Shown one piece after another: positions 1 through 9,922 of a stretch of 34,852 nt of DNA. Location: positions 1 through 34,852 of the forward strand of contig CANETC010000013.1 in the NCBI GenBank assembly GCA_947441055.1, in the 5' to 3' direction. How positions within the stretch are numbered: position 1 is the stretch's first letter; each line of letters opens with the position of its first letter. Origin of the DNA: Cytophagaceae bacterium. GTDB taxonomy: Bacteria > Bacteroidota > Bacteroidia > Cytophagales > Flexibacteraceae. The notes beneath the pieces were generated by a model that ran no database searches, was not told the origin of the DNA, and saw only the letters and a list, made by a program, of their open reading frames with translations. The translations under genes and the position numbers were made by a program.

Positions 1-44
1 CCTTTTCCGTTGCTTATCGAATTTGTTAAGACCCAAGTTTTGCC

Positions 45-2189
45 TTATTTCAGGATAGAAATGTTGCGAACTGTTGCCGTATTGCCTTGTGCATCTGTTG
101 CACGCAAACGGTAAATGCCTGGATGTGTTCCGCTGATGTTCAGAATTGGATTGGCAGAATTGGTTTCCATGTCGATTACTGTCTGACCCAAAGCATTGAA
201 AAGTTCAATTTTGCGGTTTCCTTCGCTTGGAAAACGGACAGAAAGATTGTCGCGAGCTGGGTTTGGATAAGCCAGCATTGCCTCATTCGAAAGCATATCA
301 GAAGTAGAAATTAACAGACTCATATCGCTGTTGTTGCGAGGAAGGAGTTTCATATTGCTGAAACTGTATGTCATGATGCCCTGTACAATTGTGAATTGCA
401 TTTCGGGAACCACAAGTACCAAAGGAACATTCATTGTTCCATCAACTGTCTGCCAGATTGGTGAGTTTACATAGCTAACATTCAAAGAAGAGAATGCTGT
501 GCTGCCTTGGCGACCTGCAAGAACTCTGCAACCTGTGTTGGGGTCATTCACATCAGAGCCGATGCGATATTCTCCATTGTTGCGAAGCTGGGCCGCATCG
601 GCATTAGAATCTACCACAAAGAGGTTTAATCCAGCCACTGGGTTTTCAAGTTTTACGAGCATGCCTTCATACTTTTCAGTTACAGCAAAGTCATAAGTGG
701 TAAGCGTTGCAGGATTGATCGAAATTGGCTGTGGAACGGGTTGACCAGCAGCAACTACAGATGCATTGCTGATGTTTGTAAGACGGGTTAGACCAAAATA
801 CTCTTCCACAATTCCGGTAACAGAAACTTTATCACCAACGGCAAGAGAAGTAATTAAGGAGCCTCCGTTTACCCAGATTCCACCCCATTCATTTTGTCCT
901 TCTTGCTGAATGAAAACAAATCCAAGGTTTTCAGGTGCAGCCGAAGCGGTTACAATTCCTTTTAGAGTAACGGTATCACCAGTGTATCCTGATCTGCCAA
1001 CTGAATAAGGCGTGAATTGAATGTCTCTGATGGTGCATCCCTCAGAGTTTGAAGTATAAAACAGTGGGTTAAGCTGTCCTGGTACATTTGGTACAAGTGT
1101 AGTGTTGTTCAAATTGTCTTTGGCGCGGAAATAATAACGGACAATCTGACCATTTGGTTGGCCCGGAATGGATGCAGCATAACGGGTTCCGTTTGCCGTA
1201 GCAGGAAGAGTTTGATAAACGAGCCCATCAAGTGAGTAAAGCAATTCTGCACTGGTAATTGTGCCATCATCTGTAATGTCGGCTGAAACGATTACCGGCT
1301 CCGCAGGCCCTGGGCAGGCTACACTTTTCTTAATGTTACCAATGGAAGGAGAGGAGGCACCTTTTACATAATGGGTAAGACTGAATGGGTTGATGTTATA
1401 GCCACGGCTTGTTGTAGCAGCTTGATCACAACCGTTTTTCCAGCTTTCAACCAAACCTTTTACGGATGTGTATTGATCTCCAACATTTGGTGGAACAAAG
1501 CCGTTGGAAAGGCGCTGCGTGCGAAAACGGTCATAAATCCAAACATGGTTGTTTGCACTGTCTTTCACCAGAATCCGGCAACGATCGCCCACCAATTGAA
1601 CATTTACAACGGTTACATTATTTACTTGAACAAAATTGCCTTCAAACTTTTCACCTGTTGTTAGGTGATTTATTGGGTTGCCATCGTTGTTTAGGTTTCC
1701 GTTTAACTGCCCAACACTGATTGGAAATGCTTCTGGTGCTGGTCCTGGCTCGAAACTAAGCAATTGAACTCCATTAACAATTGGCGTTATCTGAGTTTCG
1801 CCGTTTGTGGTGGGATTAAATTCAGTTACAATTCCTATTACTTCAATGGTATCACCCGACACGAGGGTGTTCATGTCAGTAGGAGTGGTGGCCACAGAAT
1901 TTCTTATTGTAATGTTGCCATAAGGTGTGGATGCCTGGGCCGTAATGTCACGAATCCATACCCAACGGGTTTGACCGGATGTTTCATTGAGTCCGCCATT
2001 GTTGATTACAACACCTCTTACCCGAACTGTGTCGTTGTAGTAAAGTGGATTTGGTCCATCACTGCAGGAATCAGGCTGAAATTGTCCTGCCCAACCCTGA
2101 ATTTCCTGAATTGGCGTTAATGGCAGGTTCTGCGCTTGGGCGCCGAAGGCCAGCATCAGGGTGGCCAGAATTGCGTAACAAATTCTCAT
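45..2189 (-). CDS. Secreted T9SS type A sorting domain protein with repeated OB-fold-like segments
   Basis: 714-aa ORF. Signal peptide MRICYAILATLMLAFGAQAQ. Repeated 'GDTIEVIGIVTEF' / 'GDKVSVTGIVEEYFGLTRL' segments. C-terminal 'AYPNPARDNLSVRFP...GIYRLRATDAQGNTATVRNISILK' is T9SS CTD-like. Confidence 0.85.
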   Translation of the reverse strand: MRICYAILATLMLAFGAQAQNLPLTPIQEIQGWAGQFQPDSCSDGPNPLYYNDTVRVRGVVINNGGLNETSGQTRWVWIRDITAQASTPYGNITIRNSVATTPTDMNTLVSGDTIEVIGIVTEFNPTTNGETQITPIVNGVQLLSFEPGPAPEAFPISVGQLNGNLNNDGNPINHLTTGEKFEGNFVQVNNVTVVNVQLVGDRCRILVKDSANNHVWIYDRFRTQRLSNGFVPPNVGDQYTSVKGLVESWKNGCDQAATTSRGYNINPFSLTHYVKGASSPSIGNIKKSVACPGPAEPVIVSADITDDGTITSAELLYSLDGLVYQTLPATANGTRYAASIPGQPNGQIVRYYFRAKDNLNNTTLVPNVPGQLNPLFYTSNSEGCTIRDIQFTPYSVGRSGYTGDTVTLKGIVTASAAPENLGFVFIQQEGQNEWGGIWVNGGSLITSLAVGDKVSVTGIVEEYFGLTRLTNISNASVVAAGQPVPQPISINPATLTTYDFAVTEKYEGMLVKLENPVAGLNLFVVDSNADAAQLRNNGEYRIGSDVNDPNTGCRVLAGRQGSTAFSSLNVSYVNSPIWQTVDGTMNVPLVLVVPEMQFTIVQGIMTYSFSNMKLLPRNNSDMSLLISTSDMLSNEAMLAYPNPARDNLSVRFPSEGNRKIELFNALGQTVIDMETNSANPILNISGTHPGIYRLRATDAQGNTATVRNISILK

Positions 2190-2200
2190 ACGATTGATTT

Positions 2201-4429
2201 TTATTTGATTATGGTAAATTTTCCTGTTTGAATTTCTCCTGAATTCAAGTCTTTTACAGAGAACAAATATAAGCCCCTGCTGATGATTTGGGAATCCTTG
2301 CTTAGAAGATTCCAGTCATGTTCTCCACCTGAAAACACCCGCTTGTCCTGAATGTTGGGATCCTGAGAAAAGGAACTGTAGGTCTTAAACCAACTGTCTG
2401 TACCGCGGTAAGTGGATGCATCATGGGTAAATTGGTCAATCATATCTCCTGCTGTGGAAAATATACTGACTTCACAACGGGCAGGCAGATTGGCAAAATA
2501 TAGTTTTCCATCCTCTGGCTTGGTACTTACACCTTGCCAGGATGCACCTGCATAATAAGGATCAGGATAAGCAAAAGGTTTGTTGGTTTTGATGTCTGGG
2601 TTTTCGACCGTGCCCGGGAAAACCATAAATTGATTGGAGGACTTGGAAGTTTCCAGTGGACCCAAGTTATTCTTTACGGAACCTCTATCAAATGCAGAAA
2701 GGGCAATAGCATGTTGCCAACCATTTTGTAATGCGTCAAATCGGAAATGGTATTTGTACACATTGGCATCTCCTTCAAAGTTGGTGTCTTTTGCCAGTCG
2801 GATGGTTTCTAAACCAGTGTCAAAACCGATGGCATTGCCTTTTTTATCCCATTCACCCACAAGCTCATAGCTATTTTGAAGGTCAAGGTTGGAACGGGTA
2901 TCGAAGCCAAAAGCTGATTTGTAAATTCTGTAGCCTTCAAAATCCTTTTCTTTTGAAATCGGATCGATTGAATTTTCAGAATTCTCGGTCCAGTAAACAT
3001 CTACTGCACGATCTTTCGCCACAATCCGGGTTTGCGGCACATCGGGCGGACTTGGAAGGATATACCGGTCGATAAATCCATTCTGGTTTAAGTCTTCAAC
3101 TTGTTCCAGAATTCCATTGCCATTCGCATCTTCTCCATTGTAGGCAGTTTGTGCCCAAAGTGCATTTGCAAATAGATTCCTCCGCTGAATATTCGTGTTT
3201 TCGGTATTCGGCAAACCTTCGGAATTATCCTTCTTTGCACAAACCAGAGCAAAAACCACAGACATACTTTCACCGGGATTGAGTCTCTGAAAATTACCTA
3301 CAGACAGAACATTGGTTCTGTTACCAGGTCTTTTGATGATGGATCTTACTGGCTCTCCAGGAGGTTCTGCAAAATCCCAATTAGACTCATATTGAAGTCC
3401 TTTGCTCATCCTGGAAAAACGATCCGGGTCGTTGGGTGGTGGGAAGAATTTTGGATCCGAACTACCGAAAAGCCAGGTTTGAAAATTACTTTTGAAGGGA
3501 GAGCTTACTGTTTTTCCAGCCACGAAAACCTGACCTTGTTTGTTGTTTTCAATCCGCTCAGCACCTAAAAATTTGATTCCAACATAGCTTTCGGTAAAGC
3601 CTGGATCTCCAGTTGCATCAAAAACATAACCCATCATCAGAGAATCTTCAAATCCATTCCCGCCTTTGTTGAAGAAGGCCGTTCCGGATGGAATTGTGCG
3701 ACTTACATTTCGTACCACTGCATTGTAATATTGACCAACATGCAGGCTGTCAAGCGTGTCGTTGCCATTGTTGGTGATTTTATAATTCAGGATTACAAAG
3801 AAATTGGCAAAGGAATAATTCCAGTTGTAAGCTTCCAGTTTTACATCGAGTCCCAGAGGATTGCTGTGCCCGGGAATCTGCCTTGGTGGATTACCTGAAC
3901 CTGGAATTGAGAAATTCCGATCCGTAAATTCAGTGATTAAATCCTGATGAGAAATCGCCTCTTTGCGGTAGTTCTGGCTTTGCGTCAAACTTGAAATTTC
4001 AGTAAAACCAGGACTGATGGCCGTGAATTCAAAGTTGGATGATCCGGCTGAATATCCTACCGGTGAGTCGAATGCAGCTGTTGAAACATAAGGACCAAGC
4101 ATGCTTTTTACAAGAATGCTGTCTGGCGCTCCCTGACTGGTATCCGGATTTGGAGTTTTTCTTCGGCTGGATTTGTATGAACCAACCCAAAGACCTCCCT
4201 GAAACATGTGTTCGATCGAGGAACCCGCAGGATACTCGCAGCTTGGATAATTTTTCTGGGTGTATGATCCCCGGAACGCGTTTCCAATCAAGCCAAGGTT
4301 GTTGAGTGTTAGCCCGATATTTGATTGACTTGTAACTCTTTCTTCGAGGTTTTGTGCGCTGACATTCAGGCACAAAAAAACCGTCAGGAGAACAATTTGG
4401 AAACACAATTTTTGGCTCCTTTCTGACAT
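2201..4429 (-). CDS. Secreted protein with T9SS-like C-terminus, Bacteroidota-specific
   Basis: 742-aa ORF with signal peptide ending NVSAQ. C-term 'SRGLYLFSVKDLNSGEIQTGKFTIIK'. 11-nt gap to the next minus-strand gene, so likely co-transcribed. Confidence 0.8.
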   Translation of the reverse strand: MSERSQKLCFQIVLLTVFLCLNVSAQNLEERVTSQSNIGLTLNNLGLIGNAFRGSYTQKNYPSCEYPAGSSIEHMFQGGLWVGSYKSSRRKTPNPDTSQGAPDSILVKSMLGPYVSTAAFDSPVGYSAGSSNFEFTAISPGFTEISSLTQSQNYRKEAISHQDLITEFTDRNFSIPGSGNPPRQIPGHSNPLGLDVKLEAYNWNYSFANFFVILNYKITNNGNDTLDSLHVGQYYNAVVRNVSRTIPSGTAFFNKGGNGFEDSLMMGYVFDATGDPGFTESYVGIKFLGAERIENNKQGQVFVAGKTVSSPFKSNFQTWLFGSSDPKFFPPPNDPDRFSRMSKGLQYESNWDFAEPPGEPVRSIIKRPGNRTNVLSVGNFQRLNPGESMSVVFALVCAKKDNSEGLPNTENTNIQRRNLFANALWAQTAYNGEDANGNGILEQVEDLNQNGFIDRYILPSPPDVPQTRIVAKDRAVDVYWTENSENSIDPISKEKDFEGYRIYKSAFGFDTRSNLDLQNSYELVGEWDKKGNAIGFDTGLETIRLAKDTNFEGDANVYKYHFRFDALQNGWQHAIALSAFDRGSVKNNLGPLETSKSSNQFMVFPGTVENPDIKTNKPFAYPDPYYAGASWQGVSTKPEDGKLYFANLPARCEVSIFSTAGDMIDQFTHDASTYRGTDSWFKTYSSFSQDPNIQDKRVFSGGEHDWNLLSKDSQIISRGLYLFSVKDLNSGEIQTGKFTIIK

Positions 4430-4506
4430 AGGGGGGCAAGTTGATGAAATCCATGCAATCGTGGAAATGTATTGATATTATATTTCTGTAAAGTGTATCA
4501 GCTGGT

Positions 4507-4542
4507 CAGCAAAAAGGACTGCAATTGCAGTCCTTTTTGCTG
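4507..4542. terminator. Perfect 36-bp palindrome, probable intrinsic terminator after the 4564-7359 gene
   Basis: CAGCAAAAAGGACTGCAATTGCAGTCCTTTTTGCTG equals its own reverse complement. It lies 21 nt past the stop of the minus-strand gene and has a T5 tract within the arm in each direction. Confidence 0.75.
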
Positions 4543-4563
4543 AATATCAACTAATTATTTTCA

Positions 4564-7359
4564 TTACCTCACAATGAGTTTGTCTCTTACTATTCGGTTG
4601 TTGAAAATGATTTCAGTGAGGTAGATCCCAGAAGGCAATTCTTTTAACTCAATCTTGCTGTTTGTTGAAATTTTATGGCTGGACATTTCTTTTCCATCAA
4701 GCGCGGAAATTTTGAAAATCGCTTCTGAAATTCCGGATGGAAGCCTGAATTGAATGGCATCAGAACTTGGATTCGGGAAAAACAGAGGATTAGAATTTGT
4801 AATCAAATTATCTACCGAAGTATTTTCGCTGATTCCAATGTTGTCAATGTCAATCCATGCGCCTGTGTTGTCTGTGCGGAAAATCCAGCCTTCAAATTTT
4901 ATGGCAACTGCATTGCCCGCATAAGGTGTAAGGTCGGCAGTGGCAGTCTGGAAATTGTCGAAACCAAATGGCTGACCAGCTTTTGTTTTAAAAATGCCAA
5001 TCCATGAAGCACCGCAATCTGTACTGATACTTGCAGTTACGGAATCTGAAGCCCCAAATCCAAACGACCCTGCAAGGTCATTTTTCAGGCGTATATCAAA
5101 ACTCAGTTGGCTATTGGTCGGAAGAACTTCGGTGGCTGGTGCAATGGCAAAACTGCTGCGATTTCCACTGTAAAGGTTGGTTGAAAGTGATCGGGTTGAG
5201 TTTGTGCCGCGTACGCGAACTTTAAAATCGCTGCCTTGGCTTTGCTCTACCAACCATCCTGCAGGAATTCCGCTCGGAAGATTGTCGAAGTTAATTACTG
5301 CCGGAATGCTCAAAGGTGTGGTGGCGCCAATGTATACATAGCGATAAGAAGCTGTGTCGTTTGCAACTGAAAATCCATCTTCTGATGGAAGAACGGTTCT
5401 TACCATCACTTTAATCGCCGAATTTGGGTTGATGGTTACCGCATCAAATGTGATTAGACTTGAATCTCCTGCATTGAGGGCTGGTGAAAAATTGAAATTC
5501 TGTACCTGTGGCGTTCCGTTGTTTACGCTTACAGAAATAGGAGATGAAGCAATCAGTGAATCTCCCTCATTCTTGATCCAGGCTTTTACAGCAAAACTTG
5601 TTTGAGAACAATTGGGGTTGTTCTGATTTTCTACGATCACACGGCGCGCTCCAAGATCAAAGGAATTTCCTTGATTCAGGGTAAGGTCGTCTAAATGAAA
5701 ATTATAAGTTCCTGCGGGTGCTGTGCCTTTGTTGCTTACATGCACCGCAATTTGAAATGGACCGGATACTGCAGGAATTTGAACGGAGTAACCTTTCTTA
5801 GAATTTGAAAGTGCGCCACCTGTTACTGAATTATTGTCGAATGAATAAATCGTGTTCCAGGTCTGACCGCAATTGTCGGAAATTAAAAACCGAATCTCGT
5901 CATTGTCAATTCCATTTGCAAGTGGGTTGATGGTGTCAAATCCTGTGATGGCGGCCCGAAATTTCAAACGCAAATTTGTCGAAGGTTGGAACGCCGGACT
6001 CACAAGCCAATCGCTTATGGTATCAGAGCTGAAAGCCTGCACAGCAATCGAACTTGTTGAAGAGGAAAATTGGGTACCAGCGACAAATCTTCCATCGTTG
6101 GTTACCGGCTTGTTTCTTCCACGGTAGGATTTCCACCCTTTTGCAATGAATTCATTGAAACTTCTAATTGGTGCTGAAGGTGTTGCAATGCTTGCAAAAA
6201 CCGTTGTTTTGATGGAAGCTGTGTCGTTTATGGCATAAATGCCGGTATCCAATGGGATTTCAGACCAAACTTTAATATTCACTGGTCCCGGTGTGCTCAG
6301 GTCTACGGTTTGGCTGAGGTTAATGATTCTTGACTGGTTTTTGGCAAGTGGTGGATTAAGGCTTAAAGTACCATTCTGTGCGGCAGCACCATTGATTTGA
6401 ACTTGGTATGGAATGCTGGTTTCAGTACTGTCGCCATAATTAAAAATGCGCACCTGAATCGGCTCATTAATTGTTCCAGGACATCCAAATGCAACTGAAG
6501 GAGAAAGGCTTAACTTGTCTAGTCCAATATCATGGGCAGTTTGTGCAGGATTGTAGAAAGTATAATTCAATCCGTTATCTGGCAGGAAAGTTGGTTGAAA
6601 GTCGGTTTGGATGGTTCGGTCTAGCGATTTTATAGAGCTTGCCCAGGTTTCAGCTGCCAGTACATTGGCTTTTCTCATTTGCACCACATTATAGGCATTT
6701 CCTCTTATTCCAACAGATGCCAAACGGTTGTTTGCTGCTTTTTGAAAAGCGCCATACGAGAAAACAACCTTGTTGCCGTTTTCTTGCAGGCGAATCTGAA
6801 AATTGAAATTGTCATCTCCAATTGTTGCAAGGTAAATTCGGAATTTCTTCCATTGGACAACGCATTCTCTGTTGGGCTCAGTGCCCGTGGTAATAAAACT
6901 CAACTCTGATCCGGTTTGTCCCTGCAAGTCAAGATGCAAAGCTGCCAGCATATTGGCATAAAACGCGGTATCAGGTAGGTTGAATGGAGTACCAGTGAAT
7001 GCAGACGAGACACTGTTTGGAATGCTGAAAATATCATTTCCTAGTGTCACATATCCATTCGTGCCAACTGCAAAACGGGTAAATACTTGTCCATTAAATG
7101 AAAATGGAAATCCGATTGGAAATCCAGCCCCGGCGGTAGTATTGGTAGCACCTATGGTAGAAGCGTTGAATACTTCTTCATCTATGGCAATAGTACCCAA
7201 AACGGTTCCTCCCGATATTTCGGTGTAGGTTCCGACTTGTTGTTGGAAAAAGTAGTTTTTAACGCTGTATTGCGCCGTTGCAAAATTTGACAATCCACTA
7301 AGGATGGCTACAAAAATTGCAGTAATCGCAAATTGACTTTTTAAGGAATTGTTTTTCAT
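4564..7359 (-). CDS. Large secreted T9SS type A sorting domain protein with choice-of-anchor/jelly-roll-like modules
   Basis: 931-aa ORF, signal peptide ending FATAQ. C-term 'NPLFFPNPSSDAIQFRLPSG...GIYLTEIIFNNRIVRDKLIVR' is typical of a T9SS CTD. Repeated 'W.VSPAFQPSTNLRLKFRAAITG'-like segments. Confidence 0.85.
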   Translation of the reverse strand: MKNNSLKSQFAITAIFVAILSGLSNFATAQYSVKNYFFQQQVGTYTEISGGTVLGTIAIDEEVFNASTIGATNTTAGAGFPIGFPFSFNGQVFTRFAVGTNGYVTLGNDIFSIPNSVSSAFTGTPFNLPDTAFYANMLAALHLDLQGQTGSELSFITTGTEPNRECVVQWKKFRIYLATIGDDNFNFQIRLQENGNKVVFSYGAFQKAANNRLASVGIRGNAYNVVQMRKANVLAAETWASSIKSLDRTIQTDFQPTFLPDNGLNYTFYNPAQTAHDIGLDKLSLSPSVAFGCPGTINEPIQVRIFNYGDSTETSIPYQVQINGAAAQNGTLSLNPPLAKNQSRIINLSQTVDLSTPGPVNIKVWSEIPLDTGIYAINDTASIKTTVFASIATPSAPIRSFNEFIAKGWKSYRGRNKPVTNDGRFVAGTQFSSSTSSIAVQAFSSDTISDWLVSPAFQPSTNLRLKFRAAITGFDTINPLANGIDNDEIRFLISDNCGQTWNTIYSFDNNSVTGGALSNSKKGYSVQIPAVSGPFQIAVHVSNKGTAPAGTYNFHLDDLTLNQGNSFDLGARRVIVENQNNPNCSQTSFAVKAWIKNEGDSLIASSPISVSVNNGTPQVQNFNFSPALNAGDSSLITFDAVTINPNSAIKVMVRTVLPSEDGFSVANDTASYRYVYIGATTPLSIPAVINFDNLPSGIPAGWLVEQSQGSDFKVRVRGTNSTRSLSTNLYSGNRSSFAIAPATEVLPTNSQLSFDIRLKNDLAGSFGFGASDSVTASISTDCGASWIGIFKTKAGQPFGFDNFQTATADLTPYAGNAVAIKFEGWIFRTDNTGAWIDIDNIGISENTSVDNLITNSNPLFFPNPSSDAIQFRLPSGISEAIFKISALDGKEMSSHKISTNSKIELKELPSGIYLTEIIFNNRIVRDKLIVR

Positions 7360-7410
7360 TGTCTTGAACGATAAAATGGTATCAGTGCAAATAAAGTAAA
7401 GCCTTCAGCT

Positions 7411-7677
7411 TTATACAACAATATTGAGTAGGAAGCTTTGTAATTCTTCTTCGGAAATGTCGATTTCAAAGGTCTTCAACTTTCCTGTTGAGCCGGCAGC
7501 CAGTCGAATGGATGATTTTGGAATTTTCAGAAGACCTGCCAGAAAAATGACAATGGCCTGATTGGCTTTTCCTTCTGTAGCTGGGGCGGCAACACGAAGC
7601 CACAATGTTCCATCCTCATTTCTTCCCAATCCATTTTTTCTTGCATTTGGCTTTACAAGAAATCTCAATTTTTCCAT
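7411..7677 (-). CDS. DUF167 / YggU family protein
   Basis: 88 aa: 'MEKLRFLVKPNARKNGLGRNEDGTLWLRVAAPATEGKANQAIVIFLAGLLKIPKSSIRLAAGSTGKLKTFEI' matches the DUF167 pattern (VxPxA.. / APxxGKAN / G..S..K). Confidence 0.9.
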   Translation of the reverse strand: MEKLRFLVKPNARKNGLGRNEDGTLWLRVAAPATEGKANQAIVIFLAGLLKIPKSSIRLAAGSTGKLKTFEIDISEEELQSFLLNIVV

Positions 7678-7684
7678 GGCTTCC

Positions 7685-9349
7685 TTAGAAGCTGGCGATT
7701 ATCGAAGCAGAAACGCCGGAGCTTGCTGGAACAACCCTGCAAACACCTCCAACGCAAAACACACCTGCACGCTGCCTTCCTCCTGAAATGGAAATTCGAA
7801 CGGTTCCTTTGGTATAACCAATGGTTGCGCCGGGATAATGGAAGCGCTTGTTTTTATCTATATTTCCATAATTGTATTCATCATAAATGGCTGCAAAATA
7901 ATTGGAGCCAATCTGGTACTCCATTAAGAACATGGCCCAGGAGTTGAAGTGCTGTTTCGTGTAAAGGTGCTGGAGTTCCCACCGAAGCGTGTGCTTGGGC
8001 TTAAATTTCCAGGAAAGGTCAGCCACTCCAATGTGGGCAAAAATATCAGACTTAGTATCAATTCCCTGAACGGCTTGTTTGCTGGCTTCAATAAAAATGT
8101 ATGTGCAAATAAGCTTCATACTTGAGTTCAGTTTCTTGCTCATCTCAACACTCAGATTCTGGTAGAGTGTTTTCTTTCCGGGTTCTAAAAAAGGCGAGTT
8201 GAATTGAATTACATCTCTTGCCCCACCATTAAGGGAATCTCTGTGAATGTCGTTGATGCGGGAATAATTAATGGAAAAGTTGGTTCCAGTACTTCCACCA
8301 AGGAAGCTTCCCACTGGAGCATTGTAAAAAATGTCTGATTGCAGCCCCATTTCGCCTTGTGGTTGGGTGGCATAAGGATAAAGCGTTGCCAGCCTGTATG
8401 TGTGCTGGGGTGTAAGTGGCGGCAGATAGTTGATCAAAAGATCGTTGAGGTTGGCATTGCGACTGCTTCTAAAGTCAAAGTTGTCTATGCGTTTTGCTCC
8501 GAGTGAAATTCCAAATCCTTTGGTGGTATAAACACCATTAAGAAGCAGCGCTTGTCCGTAACGATAACTATTGTTGTTGGTCTCTCCGGGATCCTGACTT
8601 TTCCAGGCATATTCTCCTTCCAGACTAAAGTTGTTGTGGTTTACTTTTATCCTGCTGGAAATTGCAGAAACATTTTCAGGTAATTTATAGCTTGGATTGT
8701 CATCCGCCTGATACTTGCTTACAGCGCCAAGGCCTACCGTGACATTATAAGGACTAAATTCAAATTTAGGGATGAGCTCGTTGAGCGAGAATTCAGCATC
8801 GATACCCCTCACAATTCCAGGGCTTTTGTCGAAAAAAAATCGCTGCTTCCCGGCAAAGGCTTTCAAGTGAATTCCTTCCAGAATGTTGTAACGCAATCGA
8901 ACCCCATCCACAGAATTGTCGAAGCCAAGTCCCCATTCCCAATAGCTTCGATAAATAAGTCCGTTGCCAAATTGCTCATAAAAATTACCAAGGGTTACAG
9001 ATAAATCTTTCCAACGGTAATTCACAAATCGGAATGGAATGCCTGTTCCGTTTAAGCGCTTGTCGTAGCCCAGAAGTGCAGGCTGATAGTTTTCAAATCG
9101 AATTCCACCTGAAAGATTGCCTCTGTCGTAAAGGAGGTTTAAATAGGTGTTGTTGCCTACTTTTTCTTGGAATTTGGGTCCAATTTTCGGGTCGTAAAAA
9201 TAGTACTGAGCATCCGTTTGAAAGTCGCCGTGTATGTAGGTCGCTTCTTGGCCCTCAGTATTTTCCTCCTGTGCCCGAATTGCTTGTGAATAAAAAAAGG
9301 AAATCCCCAGAAAAAGGGCCAGCCTTAATTGGAAGAATTTATTTTTCAC
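7685..9349 (-). CDS. DUF6029-like outer-membrane beta-barrel protein
   Basis: The ORF track starts at 9439, but the extension overlaps tlpA. The better start is GTG at 9349 (VKNKFFQLRLALFLGISFFYSQAIRAQ signal peptide), 1 nt after the tlpA stop. Body is alternating aromatic beta-barrel sequence ('LSVTLGNFYEQFGNGLIYRSYWEWGLGFDNSVDGVRLRY'). Confidence 0.78.
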   Translation of the reverse strand: MKNKFFQLRLALFLGISFFYSQAIRAQEENTEGQEATYIHGDFQTDAQYYFYDPKIGPKFQEKVGNNTYLNLLYDRGNLSGGIRFENYQPALLGYDKRLNGTGIPFRFVNYRWKDLSVTLGNFYEQFGNGLIYRSYWEWGLGFDNSVDGVRLRYNILEGIHLKAFAGKQRFFFDKSPGIVRGIDAEFSLNELIPKFEFSPYNVTVGLGAVSKYQADDNPSYKLPENVSAISSRIKVNHNNFSLEGEYAWKSQDPGETNNNSYRYGQALLLNGVYTTKGFGISLGAKRIDNFDFRSSRNANLNDLLINYLPPLTPQHTYRLATLYPYATQPQGEMGLQSDIFYNAPVGSFLGGSTGTNFSINYSRINDIHRDSLNGGARDVIQFNSPFLEPGKKTLYQNLSVEMSKKLNSSMKLICTYIFIEASKQAVQGIDTKSDIFAHIGVADLSWKFKPKHTLRWELQHLYTKQHFNSWAMFLMEYQIGSNYFAAIYDEYNYGNIDKNKRFHYPGATIGYTKGTVRISISGGRQRAGVFCVGGVCRVVPASSGVSASIIASF

Positions 9350-9350
9350 T

Positions 9351-9866
9351 TTAATTCCTGCTGCTATTCTTTTTAAGGATTTCGTAAAGTTCATCCTCAT
9401 CGCCTGGCGCATACGAGTTGTGCTGCCAGATAATTTCACCCTTTGGATTCAAGACAAATGTATGTGGGATGTTGTTCACATTAAGAGCGCGCTTGAAATC
9501 GGAATTGGAATCCAGAATAATATCATATTCCCAGCCTTTTCCATTTACAAGCGGACCAACTTTTGAAGTATTTCGGGTATCATCAATCGTAACAGCCACG
9601 ATTTTAATTCCGAGTTCTTTTTTCCATTCAGGGTAATGGTCTTTGATGGTATTAAGTTCCAAAACACATGGCTTGCACCATGTAGCCCAAAAGTTAATTA
9701 CCGTAAGGCCTTCCTTATTGAGGAGTTCAGATGAATTGATGGTTGTGCCATTTAAAGTTTGGAGTTTTACGGATGGCAGTTTTCTGAGAGCTGTTTCCGA
9801 TTGGGCAAAGCTGAAGTTTACCAGGAACAGCGAAAAGAATAGAAGTGTATTTCTTAAGTAGTTCAT
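9351..9866 (-). CDS. TlpA family thiol:disulfide oxidoreductase (thioredoxin fold)
   Basis: WATWCKPC active site and cis-Pro region 'NVNNIPHTFVLNPKGEI'. Preferred start is MNYLRNTLLFFSLFLVNFSFAQ at 9866; the upstream extension to 9917 runs through a terminator-like hairpin. Confidence 0.88.
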   Translation of the reverse strand: MNYLRNTLLFFSLFLVNFSFAQSETALRKLPSVKLQTLNGTTINSSELLNKEGLTVINFWATWCKPCVLELNTIKDHYPEWKKELGIKIVAVTIDDTRNTSKVGPLVNGKGWEYDIILDSNSDFKRALNVNNIPHTFVLNPKGEIIWQHNSYAPGDEDELYEILKKNSSRN

Positions 9867-9873
9867 AAATAGG

Positions 9874-9906
9874 TAAAAAAAAGCCCGGAGAATTTCTTCC
9901 CCGGGC
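9874..9906 (-). terminator. Terminator-like hairpin plus T-tract between the Omp28-like gene and tlpA
   Basis: On the minus strand: GCCCGGGGAA-GAAA-TTCTCCGGGC (10-bp stem, one mismatch) followed by a run of T. It sits between the stop at 9923 and the ATG at 9866. Confidence 0.7.
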
Positions 9907-9922
9907 AAATTTTTCAAAGGAA

